NCBI RefSeq assembly: GCF_030347995.1
Contig: NZ_JAQIBC010000002.1
Span: 310,001 to 374,000, forward strand
Source of the DNA: Sulfurovum xiamenensis
GTDB taxonomy: Bacteria; Campylobacterota; Campylobacteria; Campylobacterales; Sulfurovaceae
Direction of reading: 5' to 3'
Length of the DNA: 64,000 nucleotides
Below the pieces are notes generated by a model. That model saw only the letters and a list, made by a program, of their open reading frames with translations. It did not search any database and was not told where the DNA came from. How positions within the stretch are numbered: position 1 is the stretch's first letter; each line of letters begins with the position of its first letter. The position numbers and the translations under genes were made by a program. Of the stretch, positions 25,457 through 33,339 are shown piece after piece.

Positions 25457-26878
25457 ATGGGTAGTGAGATAAGCCACAGAGAGTTTACTGAAAAAGATTT
25501 TATAGCCTTTCAAAAAGCATTGGATGCTGAGTTTGCATATGTAAAAACTCTTTTTGATAAAGGTTGCGAAGTTTTTTCCAATGCGTACCGTATAGGGTAT
25601 GAACTTGAAGTGTGTCTACTTACCAATGACAACCAGCCCAACCCTATCAATAAAAACATACTTGAAACGATAGACTCCCCTCTTTTTACCAATGAACTTG
25701 CAAAATATGATATGGAGATCAATGGTCATGTTTTTGAGCTTGGTTCCGGGGCGCCTGAAGCGTTAAACAATGACCTTGTTGCACTTTGGGAACAGGCTCA
25801 AAACGCTGCCAAAAAATTTGATGCGAAGATCGGGCTTTTTGGAGTGCTTCCAAGTCTGAGGCTTGAACACTTCAACAAAGAGTTGTACCAATCTGATATG
25901 CATAGATATACCCTGGTATCCCAACGTATTAAAGAGTTAAGACATGAAAGTGTCAAGATCCTGTTTCATGGAGAGGATGAAGTCTCTTTGCAAAAAGATG
26001 ATGTGATGTTTGAAGCACTCGGAACATCTCTACAGATCCATCTACAGATCCCTTTTGATAAAGCAGTCGCATATTATCATGCTGCACTGCTTGCCTCTGT
26101 TGTACTGGTAGGGTTCGGGGCAAACTCTCCTTTGGTGCTGGGGAAAAGGGCCTGGCATGAATCTCGTATCACCATCTTTGAACAATCTGTCGATACAAGA
26201 GACAAAGAGAGAAGAGAGCATGGTGAAGAGAGGAGAGTACATTTTGCACATGGGTATATAGATTCTTGGCAAGAGCTGTTTGAACAGAACAAAATGTTTA
26301 AAATTATTTTTGCCGATGTAAAAAACCAACCTGCAAGTGACCTCCACCATTTCAATCTCCATAATGGGACGATCTGGAGATGGATCCGTCCTATATTAGG
26401 CAAGGACAAGGATGGTAGACATACTCTCAGACTTGAACTTCGTGTACTTCCCTCTGGACCGACACTGATAGATACAGAAGTAAACCTATGGTTCTTTATA
26501 GGTCTCATCCATGGCTTGGTAAAGTCAAAGATCAACCTTACAAAAATACCTTTTGAAACAGTAAAAGATGATTTTTACTCTGTAGCAAAGAAAGGATTAC
26601 AAACGAAATTTCATGAACCTGTAAATGCACAGAAAATTTCTTTGAAAGAGTGGATCTTAAACGATGGATTGAAGATGACTAAAATGGGGCTTGATGTTTT
26701 AGGCATAGATAAAGCCGACGGATATCTGGATATCATCAAACAGAGAACCTCCTGTGGACAAAATGGAGCTGTATGGCAACTTGAACACTTTAAAAAATAT
26801 AACAGCATACCAAAACTTATGGAGGATTATATGAAAAACTCTGAGCAAAATATTCCCGTACATAAGTGGGGTCTATAG
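25457..26878 (+). CDS. Glutamate-cysteine ligase-like (GCS2) carboxylate-amine ligase
   Basis: A 473 aa member of the GCS2 superfamily of ATP-dependent ligases that join the gamma-carboxylate of glutamate (or a similar acid) to an amine. Family features: YRIGYELEVCLL (the catalytic Glu-rich first strand), MEINGHVFELGSGAPEAL, HRYTLVSQRI, and the later HNGTIWRWIRPIL...RLELRVLPSGPTLIDTEVN. The next gene begins directly after its stop and encodes an M14-type amidohydrolase, so the pair may make and break the same amide bond. The true substrate is unknown; glutathione synthesis is only one possibility. Confidence 0.82.
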   Translation: MGSEISHREFTEKDFIAFQKALDAEFAYVKTLFDKGCEVFSNAYRIGYELEVCLLTNDNQPNPINKNILETIDSPLFTNELAKYDMEINGHVFELGSGAPEALNNDLVALWEQAQNAAKKFDAKIGLFGVLPSLRLEHFNKELYQSDMHRYTLVSQRIKELRHESVKILFHGEDEVSLQKDDVMFEALGTSLQIHLQIPFDKAVAYYHAALLASVVLVGFGANSPLVLGKRAWHESRITIFEQSVDTRDKERREHGEERRVHFAHGYIDSWQELFEQNKMFKIIFADVKNQPASDLHHFNLHNGTIWRWIRPILGKDKDGRHTLRLELRVLPSGPTLIDTEVNLWFFIGLIHGLVKSKINLTKIPFETVKDDFYSVAKKGLQTKFHEPVNAQKISLKEWILNDGLKMTKMGLDVLGIDKADGYLDIIKQRTSCGQNGAVWQLEHFKKYNSIPKLMEDYMKNSEQNIPVHKWGL

Positions 26879-27907
26879 ATGAACAAGCTGAACATAGTGA
26901 ACAAACTACCCGATGCATTTTTAGATATTTCCTACCGGGATATTAAACAAGTATTCGACAGACCTACACTAGTAAATCTAAAAGGTCATAAAGCCCCTGC
27001 CCTGTTTATATCTATACTGCTTCATGGAAATGAGTTCAGTGGCTTGATGATCATGCAGGAGATCCTCAAAAAGTACAAAGATCCACAGGGATATACTCTA
27101 CCAAGATCGATCTGGCTTTTTGTGGGAAATATAGAAGCAGCATCACAAGGAGTTCGTAGACTTGATCATGAACTGGACTTTAACCGCGGCTGGCCGGGAA
27201 CGACTGAACCAGATGCACCTACAGCAAAACTTATTGCCCAAGTGATGCAGAAGATCACAGAGGATGAACTCTTCGCAGCCATTGATCTGCACAATAATAC
27301 AGGGAAAAACCCGCCTTATGGCTGTATCTCCGTTGTCAATGAGAAGAACAAGTACTTAAGCAGCTTTTTTAACCATATTGCGATGGTATTCCATACACCC
27401 AAAGGGGTCTCAACGATGGCCTTTGATGATATCTGTCCTGCTATTACCCTCGAGTGTTCTACTCCCGGCAATCAGCTTGGGATAGACAAAGCCGTGGCCC
27501 TGATTGATGATCTGATGCATATGGACCATTTCCCCGATAAAGCCCTTCCTTCTCATGATCTACAATTGGTACAGAACAGTGCCGTGCTTAAAATAGCCGA
27601 AGGTGTCAAATTTGGCTTTGAAGATGAAGAGGGAAGTTTTGATCTCACGCTGGTAGCCAACTTTGACCGTCACAACTTCACCCAGCTTAACATCTCAGAG
27701 GTTTTTGCACATACCACCCTGGAGAGACCCCTTATCGCTACAGCAGAAGATGGGACGGATCTAACAGATGAATTGATATCCAACAATAACGGTTCTATCT
27801 CTCTTAAAAAATCGCTCATGCCGGCGATGATCACTCTGGATAAAAAAATTATTGTACAAGATTGCCTCTGTTATCTATTGGAAGACTATCAAGGATTAAA
27901 TATTTAA
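26879..27907 (+). CDS. M14-family succinylglutamate desuccinylase/aspartoacylase-like hydrolase
   Basis: A 342 aa zinc hydrolase. The zinc-binding pair is ILLHGNEFSG (HxxE) followed by AAIDLHNNTG with the third ligand His, and the catalytic Glu is likely in AITLECSTPG. The fold is that of M14 carboxypeptidases specialised for N-acyl amino acids or small amides. It begins one base after the GCS2 ligase stop, a tight coupling suggesting a shared metabolite. Confidence 0.82.
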   Translation: MNKLNIVNKLPDAFLDISYRDIKQVFDRPTLVNLKGHKAPALFISILLHGNEFSGLMIMQEILKKYKDPQGYTLPRSIWLFVGNIEAASQGVRRLDHELDFNRGWPGTTEPDAPTAKLIAQVMQKITEDELFAAIDLHNNTGKNPPYGCISVVNEKNKYLSSFFNHIAMVFHTPKGVSTMAFDDICPAITLECSTPGNQLGIDKAVALIDDLMHMDHFPDKALPSHDLQLVQNSAVLKIAEGVKFGFEDEEGSFDLTLVANFDRHNFTQLNISEVFAHTTLERPLIATAEDGTDLTDELISNNNGSISLKKSLMPAMITLDKKIIVQDCLCYLLEDYQGLNI

Positions 27908-27917
27908 TCCTCTTTAT

Positions 27918-28625
27918 TTAAGAGTATCTTTTTTTCAAAAGCATCAAATAGATCACTACAGATATACCCGCAGAACCTAAGATCATCAGCATGACCATGA
28001 TCTGATACCGTACAGCTATCAAAGGATCGACCCCTGATAGTATCTGACCTGTCATCATGCCAGGCAAAGATACAAGACCCACGGCAAAAAGCATATTGAT
28101 CCTAGGAATCAGTGCTGCCTTAAAAGATATGACCCGGGCATTGATATAAGCATTTCCCCTATTGATCTCGCTTTCAACTCTTTCAGCAGCAATACTTACA
28201 GCATTCATCGCATTTGCAAAGATCATCCCAGCAAGCGGAATAATATATCTGGGTTCATACCAAGAATCAAGACTCAGTACACCAAACACAACCATCAACA
28301 GTGTAAAAATACTACCAATACATATAGAAAGAAAAGCGTAAAGATAGAATTTGTTTTGCCGTTTTTCAAGAGGCCGCATAGAGATGATACTTGCAGCAAT
28401 AAGCATAACCGAAAGTATCAATAGTACGAGATACGGAGAATCCACATTAAAGATATAGGTCAACACATATCCTATCAGTATCAACTGTATCAACATCCTG
28501 AAAAGTGCATAAAAAAGCGTAACCTTATCCTGAGTCCAACGTATATAGATCACGATCACTATAGCAACGGGGATCATCACCCACAAAAGATTGAGAAATG
28601 AGATAGTGTATATGGATGTATTCAT
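27918..28625 (-). CDS. fetB: FetB-type (UPF0014) ABC transporter permease
   Basis: A 235 aa protein with about seven membrane helices of the UPF0014/FetB family; the signature AGMIFANAMNAVSIAAERVESEI and LPGMMTGQILSGVDPL are visible. In E. coli FetAB is linked to iron export. The usual ATPase partner (FetA) is not adjacent, so it must lie elsewhere or be absent. No Shine-Dalgarno sequence precedes ATG 28625; instead a -10 box ends six bases upstream. Confidence 0.87.
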   Translation of the reverse strand: MNTSIYTISFLNLLWVMIPVAIVIVIYIRWTQDKVTLFYALFRMLIQLILIGYVLTYIFNVDSPYLVLLILSVMLIAASIISMRPLEKRQNKFYLYAFLSICIGSIFTLLMVVFGVLSLDSWYEPRYIIPLAGMIFANAMNAVSIAAERVESEINRGNAYINARVISFKAALIPRINMLFAVGLVSLPGMMTGQILSGVDPLIAVRYQIMVMLMILGSAGISVVIYLMLLKKRYS

Positions 28626-28631
28626 CTGTTT

Positions 28632-28637
28632 ATTATA
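28632..28637 (-). promoter_or_regulatory. -10 box of fetB, six bases before the start codon
   Basis: On the minus strand TTTGCTATAAT is followed by AAACAG and ATG 28625, so the transcript should start at or next to the initiation codon (leaderless). Confidence 0.6.
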
Positions 28638-28820
28638 GCAAACTCATACTACGTCTTACTATCTACAGAAATACTCAGGATCATTTCTAGACTGTTGATT
28701 AAAATTTAATCAACAGTAGATATATAAACTACTCCATTGCTGTTATACTTGAATCACACATAGTTAAAAGGAATTTAAAAAGAGTTATCTAAAACAAATA
28801 GAGGGATAGTTAAAACCAAA

Positions 28821-28854
28821 CAGCCAGAGTATATTTGTACTCATGGACCGGCTG
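28821..28854 (+). promoter_or_regulatory. Two-stem hairpin in the ABC transporter leader
   Basis: CAGCC (28821-28825) pairs with GGCTG (28850-28854), and inside GAGTA (28827-28831) pairs with TACTC (28838-28842), leaving an asymmetric internal loop ATGGACC. The shape resembles a small structured RNA domain at the 5' end of the leader, but I recognise no riboswitch class. Confidence 0.45.
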
Positions 28855-28887
28855 AATTTAAAAATCCTACATTTGTCACTAAAAAAA

Positions 28888-28999
28888 TGTAAATACAAAG
28901 CATAATGTTCTGTATTTACAAGTGCCTGAAGTGAATTAAATCCTCCTTTTTTGAATACAATGTAATCTCCTTATCTCACTTCAGGTACCTGTAAATACA
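28888..28999 (+). promoter_or_regulatory. Mutually exclusive hairpins in the ABC transporter leader
   Basis: TGTAAATACA at 28888-28897 can pair with TGTATTTACA at 28911-28920 (10 bp, 13 base loop). The same 28911-28934 segment can instead pair with 28976-28999 as a 24-position stem (one mismatch, one GU pair, 41 base loop) built of CCTGAAGTGA/TCACTTCAGG and a second TGTAAATACA. The two folds exclude each other, the classic layout of an attenuator, though a small inverted-repeat insertion is an alternative. Confidence 0.6.
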
Positions 29000-29066
29000 A
29001 AGGTATTAACTCTTAAAGATCTCCATATGTCATAGGGGTGGACCCATATGAAAGTATAACTATGTC

Positions 29067-29084
29067 AAAAAACTATAGTTTTTT
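29067..29084. terminator. AT-rich palindrome before the ABC permease gene
   Basis: AAAAAACTATAGTTTTTT is a perfect palindrome ending in a T run, 27 bases before ATG 29111. As the last structure of the leader it could act as a weak intrinsic terminator in an attenuation scheme; its stem has only two GC pairs. Confidence 0.35.
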
Positions 29085-29110
29085 TAAACGTGCACATTAA
29101 AGGAGAAAAG

Positions 29111-29929
29111 ATGAAATATGAGCTTATAAAAAAGATCATATTACCACTATTGGTATTGAGCACGATCTGGGGTATATGGAGTGGCATCGCAAGTGTGGTG
29201 GACGGATTCCCAACTCCTGCCAATACCTATCTAGCAGCTTTTGGTGGGGAAGATGCTGAAGGAGATGAAATCGATGGTATATTTGCTAACCCTTTTTATA
29301 TAGATAGTGAAGAGGATAAAGGGATCTTTTGGCATCTCTTAGCATCGCTTAAAAAGGTTTTTGGTGGATTTGCACTTTCACTGATCATAGGGATCCCATT
29401 GGGCTTACACATAGGTATGAGCAAAAATCTTCAATATGCCTTTGATCCTATTATTCATCTATTAAAGCCTGTATCCCCATTGGCATGGTTACCCCTGTTA
29501 CTTTTTATCTTCAAAGATAGTAATATGACAGTGATCTCAACCATTTTCCTTACCTCACTATGGCCGGTCATGATCTATACGGTCTTGGGTGTACGCAGTG
29601 TAAGTGAAAATTATATGAATGTGGCCAGGGTCTTAAGATTTAATGCACTTGAAAAAGTCGTACAGATCATACTTCCTGTTGCTGTACCATACATCTTTTC
29701 CGGTATGAGACTCTCACTGGGACTTTCATGGTTAGTGATCATTGGTGCTGAAATGTTGGCCGGTGGGATTGGTATAGGAACATGGATCTGGAATGCATAC
29801 GATGACCTTGCTTATAGTCATGTCATTATTGGTATGTTCCTTGTTAGTATCATCGGGTTTATTTTAGATCTCATGATGAGAAAAGTATCTGATTTCTTTG
29901 ATTACACAAAAAAAGGTAGAGCATCATGA
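29111..29929 (+). CDS. ABC transporter permease, nitrate/taurine type (NrtB-like)
   Basis: A 272 aa inner-membrane subunit with six helices. The family features are the large first periplasmic segment, GGFALSLIIGIPLGLHIGMS, LLKPVSPLAWLPLLLFIFKDS and the cytoplasmic EAA loop around VARVLRFNALEKVVQIILPVAVPYIFSGM. The motif set fits the nitrate/bicarbonate/sulfonate branch, closest in feel to NrtB. ATG 29111 has AAAGGAG upstream; an in-frame GTG at 29090 does not. The ATPase gene overlaps its end, but no substrate-binding protein is encoded nearby. Confidence 0.87.
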   Translation: MKYELIKKIILPLLVLSTIWGIWSGIASVVDGFPTPANTYLAAFGGEDAEGDEIDGIFANPFYIDSEEDKGIFWHLLASLKKVFGGFALSLIIGIPLGLHIGMSKNLQYAFDPIIHLLKPVSPLAWLPLLLFIFKDSNMTVISTIFLTSLWPVMIYTVLGVRSVSENYMNVARVLRFNALEKVVQIILPVAVPYIFSGMRLSLGLSWLVIIGAEMLAGGIGIGTWIWNAYDDLAYSHVIIGMFLVSIIGFILDLMMRKVSDFFDYTKKGRAS

Positions 29930-30717
29930 GTGAATTTCTAAGTTTAAAAAATATTGAAAAAAGATTTCCTACGTCTGGGAAAGAAGCGTATATTGCATTG
30001 ACCGATGTCAATTTAGACATTAAAAAAAATGAAATCATTTCTATCATTGGACACAAAGGATGCGGTAAATCAACATTACTGAATATCATCTTGGGACTTG
30101 AGAAACAGTCTCAAGGTGAGATTATTCTAAATGGAAATGCAGTGAGTGAACCGGGACCGGACAGAGCAGTCGTATTTCAGCATGGCTCTTTACTTCCATG
30201 GTTAAGCGTATATGAAAATATAGAGATGGCCATTAGAAAAATAATGCCTAAACTTGATGCCCTCACCTTACGTGAACGTGTAGAAAATTTTGTCTCCATG
30301 GTAAACTTGGATGCGGCTAAAGATAAACTTCCCTGTGATATCTCCGAAGGTATGAACCAGCGTGCAGATATCGCAAGAGCGCTTTCTATCGAACCCGATG
30401 TTTTACTGATGGATGAACCTTTTGCAGCGATTGACTCGTTAACAAGAACAACGCTGCAAGAACTTTTAATGCATATACAGCAAACTGTGAATACAACCAT
30501 GATCATCATGACACATGACATAGATGAAGCCGTACTGCTCAGTGATAGAGTTGTCATGATGACCAATGGCCCTGCAGCGACTATCGGAGAGATACTCGAA
30601 GTAAATCTGGAGCGTCCAAGAAACAGAGTTGAACTTCAACATGATCCTGAGTATATCAGATGCAGAGAAGCCATTGTGGCATTTTTTTATGAAAAATTTG
30701 CCAAAGAAGACGAATAA
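29926..30717 (+). CDS. ABC transporter ATP-binding protein, nitrate/taurine type
   Basis: A 263 aa ATPase overlapping the permease gene by four bases (ATGA). Walker A is GHKGCGKST, the Q-loop FQHGSLLPWLSVYEN is typical of nitrate/taurine importers, and Walker B is VLLMDEPFAAID with switch His in MTHDID. The ABC signature reads ISEGMNQR, with Glu replacing the usual second Gly-flanking position of LSGGMxQR, a notable change in a normally strict motif. No C-terminal NrtA-like fusion is present. Confidence 0.88.
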   Translation: MSEFLSLKNIEKRFPTSGKEAYIALTDVNLDIKKNEIISIIGHKGCGKSTLLNIILGLEKQSQGEIILNGNAVSEPGPDRAVVFQHGSLLPWLSVYENIEMAIRKIMPKLDALTLRERVENFVSMVNLDAAKDKLPCDISEGMNQRADIARALSIEPDVLLMDEPFAAIDSLTRTTLQELLMHIQQTVNTTMIIMTHDIDEAVLLSDRVVMMTNGPAATIGEILEVNLERPRNRVELQHDPEYIRCREAIVAFFYEKFAKEDE

Positions 30718-30737
30718 CATTATCAACTCATAGAAAG

Positions 30738-30772
30738 AAAACCTTATAAAGTTATATAGTTTATAAGGTTTT
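30738..30772 (+). repeat. R1 repeat copy
   Basis: Left arm AAAACCTTATAA, core AGTTATATAGT, right arm TTATAAGGTTTT: a perfect 12 bp inverted repeat, extended by a G/C pair outside. It follows the ABC ATPase stop by 20 bases. Confidence 0.9.
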
Positions 30773-30816
30773 CATAAAAAAGTTTAAAGGTAGATAACCT
30801 TAGTTATACTTTTTGC

Positions 30817-30822
30817 TATAAA
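30817..30822 (+). promoter_or_regulatory. Promoter of the first R block
   Basis: TTTTTGCTATAAAATG contains an extended -10 (TGCTATAAA) 24 bases before ATG 30846 and inside the R1-R2 block, so the block carries its own promoter. Confidence 0.5.
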
Positions 30823-30845
30823 ATGAAAAAAAGATGGGGTAGATT

Positions 30846-31121
30846 ATGTATCTGGGACAAATAGGGGTTTTGTTTATAGGACTGGGTCTTTTATTATTAG
30901 CTTCACAAATTATTGGAACTGGGTGCCATATTAATAAAGAGAATAAAGAAAAATATCGAATTATTTCTTTGAAATCTGAGGCAACTCGTACATCTGATGA
31001 ACAAATGTTTATTAGGGATAACTGGTTTAAATACTATGCGACAAAAGTTCGAAATATAAGTTTTATGATTGGACTACCTCTATTGGGTTTAACTTTCTTG
31101 TTTGATTACATTACAAAATAA
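30846..31121 (+). CDS. Small two-helix membrane protein of unknown function
   Basis: A 91 aa protein with hydrophobic helices at about residues 3-24 and 71-87 and a charged middle (HINKENKEKYRII, FIRDNWFKYYATKV). No family is recognised. GGGGT lies five bases before ATG 30846. It is followed 8 bases later by the SoxZ-SoxY-like gene, so the two form the operon of the R1-R2 block. Confidence 0.65.
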   Translation: MYLGQIGVLFIGLGLLLLASQIIGTGCHINKENKEKYRIISLKSEATRTSDEQMFIRDNWFKYYATKVRNISFMIGLPLLGLTFLFDYITK

Positions 31122-31129
31122 GGAAATGA

Positions 31130-31897
31130 ATGAATAGATATTTAAGTGTATTGGTTTTATTGTTAATTCCTTTTATTTTATCTGCTGAAAATACAATTGA
31201 TACAATAAAAAGCAAGCAAAAAAATGATGTGGTCAGCGTAAAAATGAGATTAAATAGTCCAATGATAGAAGAAGATTTTATTTCCAACATTACTGCATCT
31301 GTTGGTGGCACAAATGTATTTGACTTTTTAGCTAGTCCGTTTGTTAGGAGAAAGCCAACTATTAAATTTAAGTTTAAAAATTTAACAAAAAAAGACACTT
31401 TTGATGTAGTTCTTACTCATAATACAGGCAAACAAGAACAGCAAAATTTTACAATTCATAAAAGTAGAAAGATGTCAAAAATACATACTTCTAAAATAGA
31501 AACAAAATTGGATAACAATGCCGTTTGGAAAGCTTCTACTGTTGACTCTGCCATTAAAGAACTTTATGGTGTGTCAAATATAAAAACAAAAATCATTAAA
31601 GAACAGATTTGTAGATTTTATTCAAGTATTCCAATACATATAAAGTCAGATACATATTATAAATCTATATCAATTTTTCAAGATGCAAATCCACGATCAG
31701 CAGTAGCTATATTTAATATTCCAAAAAATCAAATTATTGATTACGAAATATTTATTGAAATGAAAAAAGATGGAATAATTACTTCAGTATTTGAAAATAA
31801 AGACGGTGAACTTTTCAAAGAACTCCAACCTGTTGTTGTTTCAGGAACAATATCTCATCTGTCATGTCATGGCAATCAATTAATCAACGATATGTAA
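31130..31897 (+). CDS. Exported SoxZ-SoxY-like fused sulfur carrier protein
   Basis: A 255 aa periplasmic protein with Sec signal peptide (NRYLSVLVLLLIPFILSA). Residues about 28-108 resemble SoxZ (VVSVKMRLNSPM, then KPTIKFKFKNLTKKDTFDVV). Residues about 125-240 resemble SoxY (STVDSAIKELYGV, YYKSISIFQDANPRSAVAIFNI). SoxYZ carries sulfur intermediates on a Cys in a C-terminal GGCGG arm; here the end reads GTISHLSCHGNQL, so a Cys is present but the arm is altered and extended. The Z-before-Y fusion order is like SoxYZ-type carrier fusions in reverse. No other sox gene is nearby. Confidence 0.65.
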   Translation: MNRYLSVLVLLLIPFILSAENTIDTIKSKQKNDVVSVKMRLNSPMIEEDFISNITASVGGTNVFDFLASPFVRRKPTIKFKFKNLTKKDTFDVVLTHNTGKQEQQNFTIHKSRKMSKIHTSKIETKLDNNAVWKASTVDSAIKELYGVSNIKTKIIKEQICRFYSSIPIHIKSDTYYKSISIFQDANPRSAVAIFNIPKNQIIDYEIFIEMKKDGIITSVFENKDGELFKELQPVVVSGTISHLSCHGNQLINDM

Positions 31898-31907
31898 CCT
31901 CCTATAG

Positions 31908-31942
31908 AAAACCTTATAAAGTTATATATTTTATAAGGTTTT
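31908..31942 (+). repeat. R2 repeat copy
   Basis: Left arm AAAACCTTATAA, core AGTTATATATT, right arm TTATAAGGTTTT. It lies 11 bases after the SoxZ-SoxY-like stop, preceded by AACCTCCTATAGAA, which resembles the left half of R4. Confidence 0.9.
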
Positions 31943-32015
31943 CAATTATATATAGAATTAAAGTTTGAAATAGGGAATCAAAAAGCCGTCTACGGATTTT
32001 TGATTATTGTCTATA

Positions 32016-33122
32016 TTACTCAACATTACTTACCCAAGATATTCCCAAAAACCCATTCTTTATATGTAGTTTCACATAATCACCTTTTTGTTTTTGATTG
32101 TATAAAATACGAGGGACTCTGACATCGATTTTAGCATTTTCATTAGCCACGTCAAAATAACACCTGTACCGGGCTCTTACAAATTTTCCTGACACCTTAT
32201 AAACAACCATATTCGGTTGGCTCTTATCTAAAATTGTATTACTGTATTTGATTATCAATCCAAGTAGAAGAATACTAGATATTATTGAGAAAATAAAATA
32301 TCTTAAAGAAATTTGTAGTCGTTTAGAGCTATTTTTAGTTATCTTAAATATCCTATAAAAAATACAAGATGCAAAAACTAAACTTGCGATACTTGAATAT
32401 AATATATATTTTGATGAGTCTATTACAGAGGGGTAAATTTTATGACTTTCTGTAATAGTAAGAAAAAAACTCATCAAAGCAATGAAGAATAGAAGAAATT
32501 TTATTGATATGAGTTTTTCATATAACTTGATTTCTGTTTTATTGGTAATAGGCTTCAGATCTAAAAGCTCAATGATTCTGTAAATATTCTGATTGAAGAT
32601 ATCAAGAAAATAGCCCATATCAAGTGCTTTTCTTTTGAATTTTAATTTTAGATTGAATTTGATAAAAAACATTTTTTCTTCGTTTGAAATTTCAATGTTT
32701 TTAACTGCATATTGAAATTTTTGTTCAAACAGAGATAGAAGAGCGTTTTGGAGTGCAGGGTTTAACAGCCTTTCCTGAAGTAGTTCTTCATCGGACATAC
32801 AAATGATGTTTTCGTCAAGCTTGCTATTTTTGGTTTTAAAAATATTCAAGATGTGTAGTTTGACAAGAACTGATTCAATCCAAGTCTTTTTTCTAATTGT
32901 AAAGTTAGCTTCAGTGGGGCTTTCTAGAGCAATTATGATTGATTTTACTTTGCCACTATAAATATTTTCTTCATTAATTTGATAAAAAACATTTCCATGT
33001 TTATTTGTTATGACTTTAGTATTTCTCTGATCTTTGATTGACAAAGAGTTTTTTTCTTTTGAAAAAAATTTAGCGATAAAAAACGAAATAACTACAAAAA
33101 AAGATACTACAAATATATCCAA
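32016..33122 (-). CDS. Four-helix membrane protein of unknown function
   Basis: A protein of about 368 aa with an N-terminal helix (FVVSFFVVISFFIAKFF), a cytoplasmic-looking charged domain of about 170 residues, two to three central helices (LLFFIALMSFFLTI, YILYSSIASLVFASCIFY, FIFSIISSILLLGLII) and a C-terminal beta-rich domain (VVYKVSGKFVRARYRCYFDV). I do not recognise a family. The likely start is TTG 33122, just behind GGGGGAAG. It is alone in the R2-R3 block, on the minus strand, and distinctly AT-rich, which suggests transfer. Confidence 0.7.
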   Translation of the reverse strand: MDIFVVSFFVVISFFIAKFFSKEKNSLSIKDQRNTKVITNKHGNVFYQINEENIYSGKVKSIIIALESPTEANFTIRKKTWIESVLVKLHILNIFKTKNSKLDENIICMSDEELLQERLLNPALQNALLSLFEQKFQYAVKNIEISNEEKMFFIKFNLKLKFKRKALDMGYFLDIFNQNIYRIIELLDLKPITNKTEIKLYEKLISIKFLLFFIALMSFFLTITESHKIYPSVIDSSKYILYSSIASLVFASCIFYRIFKITKNSSKRLQISLRYFIFSIISSILLLGLIIKYSNTILDKSQPNMVVYKVSGKFVRARYRCYFDVANENAKIDVRVPRILYNQKQKGDYVKLHIKNGFLGISWVSNVE

Positions 33123-33231
33123 TACTTCCCCCAATTAGATAGATAACTATTTATTTAACAAACATTATATAAACAATAGCTTGTATTTTTCAAATAAACG
33201 AACAATTAGAATGTGGGTTGCTGAAAAATGG

Positions 33232-33266
33232 AAAACCTTATAATCTAACATATTTTATAAGGTTTT
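33232..33266 (+). repeat. R3 repeat copy
   Basis: Left arm AAAACCTTATAA, core TCTAACATATT, right arm TTATAAGGTTTT. It lies between the divergent starts of two genes, so it cannot be a terminator for either. Confidence 0.9.
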
Positions 33267-33267
33267 G

Positions 33268-33296
33268 GAGAGAGTATATTTTTGCTATACTCTCTC
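33268..33296. promoter_or_regulatory. Inverted repeat overlapping the promoter of the immunity-like operon
   Basis: GAGAGAGTATA and TATACTCTCTC are perfect 11 bp complements around a short T-rich loop, immediately after R3. The right arm contains the -10 TATACT preceded by TTTGC, so a repressor or hairpin here would control the two genes downstream. Confidence 0.5.
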
Positions 33297-33339
33297 TAAA
33301 TATCGTAAGAGAAAATAAATAGTTGGACGCAATCAAAAC

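Noticed and set aside
28821-29050. Known guanidine (ykkC-type), molybdenum cofactor or SAM riboswitch in the ABC leader
   Set aside because: I could not place the conserved bases of any of these classes; only the pairing is supported.
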